From positions 20,109,804-20,173,803 of the forward strand of contig CP137668.1 in assembly GCA_037976565.1 (NCBI GenBank): a DNA stretch of 64,000 bases, read 5' to 3'. The notes under the pieces are model-generated. The model ran no database searches. It had not been told where the DNA came from and saw nothing but the letters and a program-made list of their open reading frames with translations. This document shows positions 1 to 12,400 of this stretch, one piece after another. The position numbers were made by a program, and so were the translations under genes. Origin of the DNA: Mesocentrotus franciscanus (taxonomy: Eukaryota; Echinodermata; Echinoidea; Camarodonta; Strongylocentrotidae). Each line of letters opens with the position of its first letter. The first letter of the stretch is position 1.

Positions 1-308
1 TCGTAAGGTTAATATTGAGCGTAAGTCTATGGCTCATCGTGTATTGATCAAACTTAAAATCAATCAAAACTCTTTATAATACATGGCCATAGAGAAAGAA
101 ATAGATAGATAGAGTTACTGAATGACTAACTGACAGAGATAAACAAACATGGACAGTTGTGCATACTGGTCTCGTATTCAAGCTGGGAGAGATATAGAAA
201 GAAGAAGAGGAGGAGATAGAAAAGAGTATACATGTACATGGTATTTGTTCTACACATAACAAAAGTAGCTGCCTATGATGAAAAAATGTTTTCATTTCTT
301 ATTTACAG
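1..308 (+). other. PIKfyve intron, partial, with a GATA microsatellite
   Basis: Non-coding sequence upstream of the first visible acceptor. Holds a short (AGAT/GATA)n tract near 97-115 and purine-rich sequence near 185-225. No other feature seen. Confidence 0.6.
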
Positions 309-422
309 ATTCAGTCCCATTATCTTGAGAGAGATAGCATTCCCACCTCTTCCAATCACTGTACAACAGCCATTCAGGGCTCACAAGAATTACCTAGAAG
401 AGAGCAAAGCCCTTGCCATCAG
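309..422 (+). CDS. PIKFYVE: PIKfyve exon A (first in window)
   Basis: Follows acceptor TTTACAG and ends AG|gtaggt (phase 2). Encodes a segment starting FSPIILREIAFPPLPITVQQ, before the kinase domain. It starts with one base that completes a codon from an exon outside the window. I cannot align this divergent region to a named domain; membership rests on frame continuity with the next exons. Confidence 0.75.
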
Positions 423-3400
423 GTAGGTAATACTTCAACACTCATTTAAAAAAAACAGCAATGGGTCCAGAATTATAAAAAAAAAGGGGGAGTCATAATT
501 ATGTGTGTAAGGAAAAGGAACATGTTTAGGGAAACAGAATTATATTTCTTCAACAGGGGGAAATACTAGGGGCTGTATTCAATTCAGTACGCGAATTAAG
601 TTAGTATTTTACTTGGAATTTTACTTGGCTAAGTAATATGTCATAACTCGTTTAAGATCATATCTGAGCATTTTACTTGGGCAAGTCGACTTTAAGGCAA
701 AAAACTCACTGATAAGCATTGTAACGTCACATTCAACGCATCGTATTAAATACGTGCTATTATAATTGTGCACAGCTTAAGATAACTGCGTATGATAACC
801 ATATGCCTGCTAATCAAGGCCTCCAAAATACTTGGCTTAAGTCTGCTCGGGAGCTGTCATAAACTTAGGGTAAAAGACAAAAGCTTCAATTGAATACCAA
901 AGTTGGCTACGTATTTTATCTAAGCCGAAAAACTTAGTGAAATACTCATATTTCTGACATGAGCATTGAAACAAATACTGGCCCAGCTCCACAATACTTC
1001 ACTGGTGAGGGGGAGTAGTAGAAGCAAGTCCAACCTACAAGGGAAACTGCATCATTTCACAGTGAGGTGGGGGGAGGAGGGGGTAGGAGGGTAGGGGTTA
1101 AAAAAAATATCTGCAATTGTGTTTGCTATTTCTAACTCGTAACATACAACCCTTCAAAACGCCCATCCATAAACTGTTGTAAATGATCTTAATGAGGGAG
1201 GGGGCAAGTGACAAGGCAAATGTTTTCACTGAGAGGGGAGGGGTACAGATCCTTCCCTGCTCCCTTGTGACACCACTGCTTGAAACTTACTCAAGAACTG
1301 AAAGAAATCTTTTTTTGAAAATGTGGTTCACCTTTTTTTTCTTCTGTCTTTCAGCGGCAATCAAGTGTTCCGTGGTATTTCTGGTAACATATCTAGTCTG
1401 ACGATAGGCAAACCTAGCCAGCATCTTGAGCAGAAGGAACAAGAGTTCACCAGTCAATATGAGGTAATATTGCGGTCAGTGAAAAAATATACATGGAAGC
1501 AGAGAGAGGAAGAGTTCTGGAAAGCTCAATAAGAAATCTGGCAGGTGTCATGAAGAGCTCTGTTTATCCTCAAATAAACAAAAATCAAGTGACCAGGATA
1601 ATAATACTGTATGAGCGCTTTGGTAGGTTACGCTGTGACTGGTAAAGCGATTATAGGAAACAGTTATTGTGATTATTATTCTTTTAAAATCCATAGAAAA
1701 TATCGCTTCTTATAGTAGAAGATAAGAAATGGCAGTTGTCAATAAGAATTCTTCAGGAATTGTCATCTGATAATCTTAAAGTTCTAGGACTGATGTTATT
1801 AAAAGAATAATTTATTATAATGAAGAATGAAGTGGAGTAGGAAGTATTCAATAATCCCAAGATGAAAAAGAGATTCTTAAAGAGGAGAATCAATGCAAGT
1901 GCAGTCAAACTTTCTTCAGTGACCACATATTCGCTTTCCTTGAGCAGTGCTTCTTAGTGAAACGTATATTAACCGATTAGATACACTTAATTTTGGTATA
2001 GCATGCATTTTCCTCAGAATCCAGCCTGAGATATTATTGGCTTAGTATTCAAGAGGTTATAGGTACCTGTCCATAACAACTGTTTATCTTGTCTGCTATG
2101 AGTGGTCTTTGTATTTGTGTTTGACTCACTGGCTTTAATCTTCTTCTTCATTTGTTTTTTTTTATTTGGCAATTAGTCAAATTGACTATTTTTTGCCATT
2201 AATTTTTCTTTTATTTATATGAAAATATATTAGAAAGGATAACTGTTTTGTCACATAATTATAATTTTTTTCACTTCTTTTTCCTTCTCACTTTAAATAT
2301 GTAAGAGATTATCAGTGACAAGTCCAATTTACACTCTATACCCCACATACCGTAAGCACACTGACACTTACCCTTTTTTAAATGCCATCCTACCAGTAGT
2401 ATATTTTGTGCTGTTGATCTTGTTTTTAGACTGACTACAATCGTTACAAGCAGCATATGGATGAAGTGGAGGTAAAGGTTACGCAAGTTGAAAAATGGAA
2501 AGCAAGCCCCGACAAGAAAAGAGATAGCAGTGGGAATGACTGTAAGTAATAAAACATGGGTCTTTTCCCATTGAGGTATTTTTACTATATATGATTTGAC
2601 TGGTTGCTTTTATTCATACTCCATGCAAAATTAGCAAAGCATAGTACATTTTACAAAACATTAACAAAAACATTAACATTTCTTTAATTAATATGCAAGT
2701 TTTAATTTCAGTTTTATTTTCATTTCCATCAGAACAATATTAAAAACAATTATGACAACTGAAAGCAATGTACATTAATATACCGGTAATGCATTTGGCA
2801 AATCATTAAGTGAAGTACAAAAGAGACAACAGGCATATGTTATTAATGGACATACCATGACAAAACAACTTGAAATTTATAATAATGAATTTTTTGTATA
2901 ACCTCCCTGATGAAGGAACGAGTAGCATTTCAAAAATTTGGACATTAAAGTTTACATCAATTGGCAGTAATGCATTACACAATCGTCTTTTTATGTTCAT
3001 GTTCTCTGTACTCTGTAGGGTCCGATTTCTGCCTTGAAGATCAGTTGCTTGACATCGAAGACTCCATCATCATTGCCAAGAGATGCTTAGCTGAAATCAA
3101 CTTCTCTTGGAATACTAGGTATGTTTATTGTGAAAAATGATAATGGTTGAATGTAGAAGAGGTATTTGTCAATGTTGCTGACCGATTTGATGCTAATGAA
3201 CTTATTTTTATCCAATATCTTTTCTGCATAGACAGACTTTGTTGTTACTGTACATACATTACCCATGATATGTGACGAGCCCTGAAGGGGCACTTTTAGC
3301 CTTTGAGTGCTGTAGGAAAATAGAAGTTAGAACTTCCCCAATTTTTATATTTTATCCAACATATCTGGAAAAAAGAAATGCTTGTCTTAGTTTTTTTAAT

Positions 3401-6400
3401 TGAATTGTGAAGTTTAGACCTTATGGAATAATACTTATATTAAGATGAAGAACAATGGAAAAGGCTCTACGACTGAAAACCTGTGGTATGGAATTTTACA
3501 AGATGTTTGTAAACTTGATAGAGTCAATATGTTATATACATGTATTCTATTTATTTTATTTTTTTGTAGTAATTATCAGTTAATTTGTAAACATGCCAAA
3601 TAAAAAAAAGGAACAAACAGAATTAGATAAATCAAATCCAATCAAATTAAATTAAATTAATGAAATTTGCCCCTCTATACTCAAACATTTAATAGGGGCC
3701 TGTAGCACATTCTGACTGAATGTGCTACTTGGCCTAATATCATAATAGTAATGGTATTCATCAACTTCTGCTTGTATACCTATTGTTTCAGATTCCATGA
3801 TTTCCTGCAGCAGGAGAAGGAATTGGAGAAGACGAGAAAGAGAGAAGGAACAAGCCTAAGCCGCAAAGCATCTGAAGTCGATACCCCTACACCAACAAAA
3901 TTAGAGGTATGTTACGGTCTTAAGAAAACTATTATTCTTTATAAATAATTACACTTTCCTTTTGTGACATTTATTTTGAATAGGATGCCATAGATTGTAT
4001 GTAACCATTTTCCTGTTCTCTGTTTGCATTTTGTTTACTTGCTTTCCTATATTCAATGGATATTTCACAGGATAAAGTCAAGTAGCATGATTGGAAAAAT
4101 ATGATGTTACACACACCACCAAAAAAAAAAAATCTATTTTTCACCCCCTCCCCCTAGATGTAAAAAAATTATTTAAAAAATGATACACTACCTTTAAACA
4201 AAGAGAAGTATTTGATTATTGGCATTGGTAAGATTTTCTTTATGGCATATTGTGCACTTGTTTTTACTTCCAGTCTAAACCTGCTTTTCTTTTTGGATTA
4301 ACACCCCCACTAACACCCATGCTTACATTGGAGCAGTCCAGTCCTGTATTCATCAGCCCACCTCAGCAGGAATCTTCCATTGGCAAGCCAGGGGGTTTGG
4401 CTGCTACCCAGATGAAACGATTGGAAACTCTTCATGAGAAGAGAAGTGAAGTACTGCAAGGTCGTCAGAGAGATGATAGTGATGGTAATATCTTGTCGAA
4501 GGGGTTAACCTATGACCTATTTCCTCACTTATAGTTTTAGTTTGATTTGCACACATAGTTAGATTTTGTATTCTGTGATTCTTATTTTGCATGCTGTTTT
4601 AAAATCTTAGCTGATTTTTCTAGCTGTAAATTTGAATAGCTAGAGCTTTAACACTTCAATCTTTATTTCCTTGTAATTATTAATCAGTGCTACAGTAACT
4701 TTCAATTGTTTTAATGGCTTTAGTATGTCTTAAGTTGACTTTAGAGCTAATCTTTAAGCCCCACTGCACTACTTGTAGCTACTTGCGCCCTCTATAAAGC
4801 AAACAATGCCTAAGCGGTGACCGTTGGTCCCCCATGGTCCCCTTTTTCTTATGTTAATTGAGAGCTGATTTGATGAGATAACCACCTGTCAGTGACCATG
4901 TAGGGAGGTCTAATCCCTCCTGGCCAAACTAGTGCAGATATGCTTTAAGGTAATTTGTGAACAAAATTAAGCAGTTCTGCATTATGAATACCGCCCAAGT
5001 TTGTTTATACATGGGCAGTTTGTAGTGCTGCTTGTATTTGTGTTGTGCTTGAGCATGGTTGTATGTACCATAAACCTTCCTTCAAACTAAAATTGTATCC
5101 TTTCATGTACATTTATACGTTACAAACATATTATAAAGCAGCTTTCCAGTAGATAGTCATTCCTTCATCTGCATGTTTGACCCTTCCATCCTCCTATCCC
5201 ATCATGCATTTCCTTCCTGTACAGTCTCCATGCTCGGTGACCTCTGTCTGACCTCTGATACATCAGCCAGGTATTTTGATTACGGTATCTCACCGGGCCT
5301 GGTTGCTGGCTTGGAATATAAGCCAAGCGATGCTATGGATATCTCAACACAACGTGAGTCGATGGAGAATTTAGAAATCAGTATGGTATGGTGGTGTGAC
5401 CATAGTTCGCGCACAGTTCAAAAGTCGGCAAGATTTTTAAAAATCTAATATCACCAATGGAAAGAGGAACATAAAATTACCTAGTGGCAAAATTTTCTGT
5501 GGAATTGGATGTGAAATTATAAAAATACAATATTGACAAAAGATGGGCAACTTTTGCAGCCTTTTGCATCCGTTCTGAAAAAATATCAACGTACCAACAA
5601 GGGTATGGAAATCTTCAGAGATATCATCAAAATTGTGAGCAAAAAGTGATACCAACTGATTGTATGATATTTTGCCTTCCAATTCATGCAATTATCTTAC
5701 CTTTGGTGGATCATTTTTTTGGATAATTGGCTGTCATACCCTACCATTTGTTTTTATGATTTTTCGTTTAGTTGTGTCGCATGCCGCTTCGACATAGAAT
5801 TTTGAGATCGTGATATCGCCAAAATTCTTTTGACAATAAATTTTCTAGTTGCACCCATTTGTAGTTTGAAATTTGGATGTTCATTTGGTACTAATTGATC
5901 TAAATAAATTTGTGGAGAATATGAGAAACCATGTACCGAATATCAAATTCCTATTTTTTTAAAAAATATCCGCAAACTTCGGACACCCCATCATACTGTA
6001 ATAGAAATGATGACCCAATGGCCCATACTTCTGTCACAGTTGCTTTTTGCTCTATTTCTAACACAAATTAACTTGAATCCTGACTTCAACCCTAGACCCA
6101 ACAAAGTACATGTACCCAACCCTAACCTAACCCTAACAACATACATGTACATCATAACCCAACTCAAACCTTCACCCAAACCCTATCCTTAACTGTTCAT
6201 ATTTGACATAATAAAAGCCTGAAGCAAATGTTGCAGGAGCATGTGTCTGATCATTTCAAAAACCAAAATGTTTTTGTTGTGTATTAAAAGAGGTACGTTA
6301 TTGAAAATGATTGAAAATTTGAAATTGTGCAAAATACTTGATAATGATATTTATAAAAACATTTACCGGTATATTTAATAATGATAATACTTTCCTCCAT

Positions 6401-9400
6401 ATATTGATATTCATTTCCCAACCCCAGCCATTCTCTCAATCCTTGTCCTCCTACTATATTGTTATGATATTACTCTGCACACCTAGCTAGCACAGCTTTG
6501 TTTTGCAGTGTTTGTTTGTTTGTTTGTTACAACCATCCTGATGAAACTGTTTGTTTGTTATAAGAGCAATCCACTCTTTGTAATAAGTTCATTTCTATGA
6601 AAGCAGAGAAGCAGAATGGCAAAAGTTTGAAATAAAATAGGACCAATGAATAAAGAGTTATGAATATTTGAAATATAAGATCACTGAAGCTAAGTAAATC
6701 TCAAATTGGCAATTCGGTCAGTGAACTGTGACATATTCATGGACAACTTTTTCATTTGTCGTTTATAAAATATTAATTTCTGGTTGGATTCTGGGAGGAT
6801 TGAAATGGGTGATAAAATGTTGCAAAATTGTTTTTGAGTTTCTGATGGTATAACTCTATTATCAAATAAACATTTACTTTACTTGGATTAAAGAGAACAG
6901 TTGCTGGGCTAGCGCCATGAGCGTCCCTGGATGGTGTGTGCGCTCTATAAGTTTACACTATTATTATTATTATTATCATCATTATATCAAAGTTAAGGTA
7001 TGTTTTTTTCTATTTGTTGTATACACCTGTGGTCCTATGCTGATATTATTGCTCTGTGTTATGCACTATTGGGGTTATGAAAGTTAGGGTTAGGGTAGCC
7101 CTAACATTAACCCTACATGTACATTATATATATAACCCTAAACAGAACCTAACCTTAAAGTGTACCAATTCATCTAAAAATATTTTGTTCTCCATGTTAG
7201 AGGTTATATGTCGTATTAGATACCATATTCAAAGTGTAAGCTCCAAATATTACTACTGTAAAGAGATTTTAGAAGTTTGAATGCACACTGAAATATAAAG
7301 CGATTCGTGATTAGACTACTTGACGCACATGTATGCACTTGCATAAAATAGGACCCGCACGGAAGCCAAGTCCGACTTGGGTTCTGTGTTTACGCTTTCA
7401 TGTTATTCTTTATTTTCTTCATACCCTATATCCATTAGCCCACATAATGTGGGGTGAAGTTTTTTTAGGTTGATTGTATATATTTTAGCTGTAGACAAAT
7501 TATTTTTTGTAGGTGATTTGGTACAATTTTACACTTGGCCAAACCATGATGCTATATGTTAGCATAGGATGTCACTAAAGGTACATACACATTTAGGGTC
7601 AAATTAGTCATAGTCTTTTCTCAGGCAGGTATATCTGTAAAGCGCTTAGAGACATTTGTATTAAGCGTTATATACAAGCTGAATATTATTATTATTATTA
7701 TTATTTAAAGATAATGATAATGATAATAAACTATTCTTATATAGCGCATATCACAAAAATAAATTTAAGTCCCTATGCGCTCAAGGACTAGATTTGATTT
7801 TAAAGATTGATTTGCATTACTTTGCTTTTCAAATATACATTGTAGCAATTTCTGCCTTCAGTTGCACTCGTTATTAGAGTATATGAAGTGTATTTTTCTA
7901 ACTATTATTTACATGTTGTATGAGTTACATTTAGCTTATTACGGTTTTAGTCTATTTATAGTGTAGTGTGGGATCACATTGTTCAGTTTGTTTTGTTTTT
8001 AATGCACTTTATTGTGTACATGTGATGGAACTGTAAAATCATAATTGATATTTTCCTGTACATCTCCTGTCAAAACCATATGTGAGTTTCATCAAATTCT
8101 GACTTGAACTGCTTCATATATCTGGCAATAATCCAAAGTAAGTTATAAGTCAGTCAAAGTGTACCTGTATGAAGTTACATGTAGCAGTGCACTTCTTCAG
8201 TAAAGCTAAACATTAAGTTTAGAGCAGATTTAGTTCCTTCTAAAATAAGAAAGAAGATAAGTCCTAACATACATGTTCCTATTGGAAGCTTAGTAGTACC
8301 GGTACACTTCTTTTAATGATTACTAAACAATAAAATAGGAAAAGATTCAATTCTTTTAAGTAGTTTGAAAGCTTTCAGAAGGATGCTAAATATCATTATC
8401 CATCTGTGGCATTGATAATAGTACTGATTGATATTATGTCCTTTTAGTCACGACTGACAATCCTGATCCATCTCCGCGAGGCTCTGTGAATTTCATGCAA
8501 GGATCTCCGCAAACAGGACTAAGTCTTGGTCCAGTTCCAGGACAAGTTCAAGCAGTAGACGCCAACAAAAGTGAGTGAAAAGGTCATACTAGTCATATTT
8601 CTGTGTATATATTACACTATTGATAATGATTCTTATTTCACATATACTTCTACAATTTTAAATGCACATAATATTTTCATTAATGACTGCATTATAGCTG
8701 TTAAAAGAGCAATCCACTCTTTGTAATAAATTCATTTCTATGAAAGCAGAGAAGCAGAATGGCAAAAATTTGAAATAAAATAGGACCAATGAATAAAGAG
8801 TTATGAATATTTGAAATATAAGATCACTGAAGCTAAGCGAATCTCAAATTGACAATTTGGTCAGTGATCTGACATATTCATGGACAACTTTCCCATTTGT
8901 CGTTTATGATATATTAATTTCTGTTTTTTCTCCAAGGTGCCTTCTTCCTTGGGGCACTACTCAAAATATATATTATGGATAGCATCTTATTATATGTCCT
9001 CTAAAAAGAAAAGACCATTCTGAGTCATACATTTTTTAAAATTGAGATTTTAGTCATTTTGTGTGTTGAAACAAATGGGAAAGTTGTCTGGCACTTCATC
9101 TCAGACACATTGCCAACTCAGCCAGTTTGAAATATCCATATGTGTAGTTATTACAACTTTCAAAAATTCATAACTTTCATATTTTATGTACAATTTTAGG
9201 TCTATCAAGGGTAGATATTCCTTTATTGGAAATTCATAAAACAATATTTGACTTTGTAATGCTAGACAAGAGGTATAACATTCTAATTCATCTGATTTTC
9301 TTGACATACCCCCGGTAGGTGAAATTTATAGTGTTAGTCCTGTTTTTTTCTTCTTCTTTTTATATTGCATGCTCCAACGGCTCCATGCAAGTTTAGTACT

Positions 9401-12400
9401 TTAGAACTTTTAACTCAATGCATTTTAAAGGAAAAAACCTATATGTAACAGCTACATGTAAGTCTTCACTTACAATACCCTGTCCAACTTTACCATATTT
9501 TCTCTATACTCTTCCAAACCCTAGCCTACTGCATCAAATTTTATTTCCTTTCTCCTCTTGTGTGTTTAGAAGGAGACTTGGAGAAGAGCTGTGAAACTGT
9601 GAATTCAAGTGATAAACAAGCAGCTCAGGGTTTCATCATAGGAGATGAGAGGAAAGATGAAGAGAAAGATGTAGGGACTGATGAAAGTGAGAAGGGCATC
9701 CCCTGTCCTTCAGGTAAGTACTCCATAAGTCCTTAATAGTAGGGAGGAGATGGTCTGACATGGCAGGGTGAAAGGTATTGCAATGCAAGATACACATACA
9801 GGTAACATACAACATGTTTGAGCATTTTCTCCAAGTGTAATCTTATCTGAAAGGAATTTTGTTAAGTTTAAAACCAAGTGATCTGCTAGATTGTTAAGGG
9901 ATTTTCCTTTTATTTGTTAATCTTTAACGTTGTAGATGCATTTACAAAAACAAAAAAAAAGGAATGGTACTTTCCTTGAGTTAGGTACTTAATCATTATT
10001 TGATTTTGATTTGATTTTCTTCTGCATTCATTTAAGTACACAGTTTTTCGATAATAGTAATATAAAATACAATAAGTTTTTTCCGACAGTGAATCATAAA
10101 TAAGCAAATATATACAACAATTGTTATTTTCAAAAACGAAATGATAACTGTCATAACTACTAAATTTCATCAAACATAAAATTATTTGCGGAAGAAGGAC
10201 TGTCATTGTAAGCAGATTGCTTGAAAATACGACAGCCCCAGACAAAACTCATGAAATAGATTAACACATTTATTGTTGAATTGTCATATATTTACTTTTA
10301 AATTTTTAGTGATTTTCTGTTGTTATTCTTGAAATGTTGTTCAGTACCTATAAGCATGGGATGTTGTGATGAAGAAGAAAAAACGATGATTGCACTATTG
10401 GTAGGCATTACTCAGATGATGATGATCATCATCATCATGATCATTATAAAGTTAATGGTGATGATGATGGTGATGGTGATGGTGGTGATGGTGATGGTGA
10501 TGGTGATGGTGGTGGTGACGATGATGATGATGATGATGCTGTTGATGATGTTGATGATGGGGACAATGATGTAGATGATGATCAAAGAATTTTTTAATAA
10601 CATTATTGATGATGATGATGATGATTGAGATGGTGACTACTATGATTATAGAGGGCATTAAAAGTGTAGATAGTGATAATGATTTTCATGTAGAGTTATT
10701 AAGCAACCTCTCTGTCTGATAGACTTCATATTCTCTAAATGAGTAAATGTCGCTTCTATTCAGCTGAAGAACCAACGACTACTGTAGCATCCTCATTGAC
10801 CCAATCCTTAGACGTGACTGATGGTAGGAGTCCAGCTAAGGCCAAACCTGGAGCTGTCAAAGGATTCCTCAATCAGTTCCTACAACACACAGAATCTACC
10901 CAGATAGAAACCCCTTTGTGAGTTACATCCATTTTTTTAAGTCATGATCATTCCTGGAGTATTTACTACAGCCACTAAGTTCTTGTTATGTTCTGTTTGC
11001 ATGTACACTTGTCCCATTTAGTTCCTGTTTTTATTTTCCAATTTCTGATTTCTTTTCTGCTCCAGTTAGTGCAAGATAAATTGATTTACAATTTCAGAAT
11101 ATCTTTCTTCAGAGCTATTCTCTAATTTTGGATAAGTAATCATCCCTGTGATTTGATAATTCTAAATTGAGTCAGTTTTGAGGCGTCAATCTCTACAAAA
11201 CTTCACGTAATCTGAAGCATACTTGTCACTGAGTAAAATAGTCATGTATATAGAATAAAACTATTGTCAATTGAAATATATTATTTACATAATCAACACC
11301 TTTACTAAAAGTAAAATGTTATAGAGGAAAATTAGATAAACCATTCAAATAGATTTCAGCACATGGACAATTGTTTTCAATTACTTTATGAATTTCATGT
11401 ATCTTTGCTACCATGTTTGTTTAAATCTTTGTAGTTTCATGTATTTACTTCAGAATTTTATAAGTCTTACTTAGTAAAGTCCTTGCTTGTAATGATATTC
11501 ATATCCATAGAAAAGACACATTATCTTCCTCTTTGTCATCTGTTGTGGAAGATTGCAACTAGAAGAGACTAAATACTTTATATTTTGTTCTTTTTGTTAT
11601 CCAGCCCAGCAGATGAGCATCATACTCTCCCACCATGTAGTGTGATACCAATCATTGTCTATGACAAGGAACCCAGTTCCATCATTGCGTATGCTCTCAG
11701 GTAAACTTTAAAAGGCTTGTACTGTTGACAAAAAGGATTTTCATGGAACTTTTTACAAGCCCTGAATTCTAATTTGTATTAAGGGGATTTTTAAGCTTCG
11801 AAAATACTTGTTGAATATGTGTCCAAAGTGGAATGGGAAGCAACAATGATATACAATTCCTATGAATTTACACCTCTGTTTTATAATTACTTTATCAATG
11901 TTATTAGAGTCACATGTATTTGTACCTTAAAACAAATAAAATTCCCATCATTCTTCTTAAAAATAATGAATGATTTTTCTTTTCTTTCATTCTATTAAAG
12001 CCAAATTGATAAAAACAATCCATCCACTTTCACTACCACGTCAAAATGTAAAGTAGTTAGATGCTGCTTATAAGTATCGGCTTGCATGGTGATGTAGATA
12101 TACAGTAGGCTTACAGCAACCCGGAGACTCCAGCCCACACGGACACGTATAGCACCCCCACGTCCGCAACCCGATGACTCCAGCCCACACGGACACGTAT
12201 AGCACCCCCACGTCCGCAACCCGGTGACTTAAGCCCACGTACGCCAGCTATTCCCCACTCCTGACGACGGATAGTCAACCTGTTCGAAACGTTGAGCCAC
12301 TCCTACTATCCATCCTCTCCAACCAGCGATTTAGTTCTCCTTAGAACTATAAGCTCAAGAAAGATTACCAACAGTCTTTTTCAAGACTACACACACACTC

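Noticed and set aside
571..900. Complete Harbinger-like MITE
   Set aside because: Only about 10 bp of inverted similarity at the ends and no target duplication; kept only as a low-confidence repeat.
10320..10658. Open frames of poly-Met, poly-Ile and poly-His on both strands
   Set aside because: All arise from the GAT microsatellite inside a PIKfyve intron.
12262..12295. Possible hammerhead ribozyme: CTGACGA followed by a weak stem and GAAAC, with ACGTA upstream
   Set aside because: A 4-bp stem III can be drawn, but stem II needs a bulge at its first position plus several G-U pairs, and no stem I forms.
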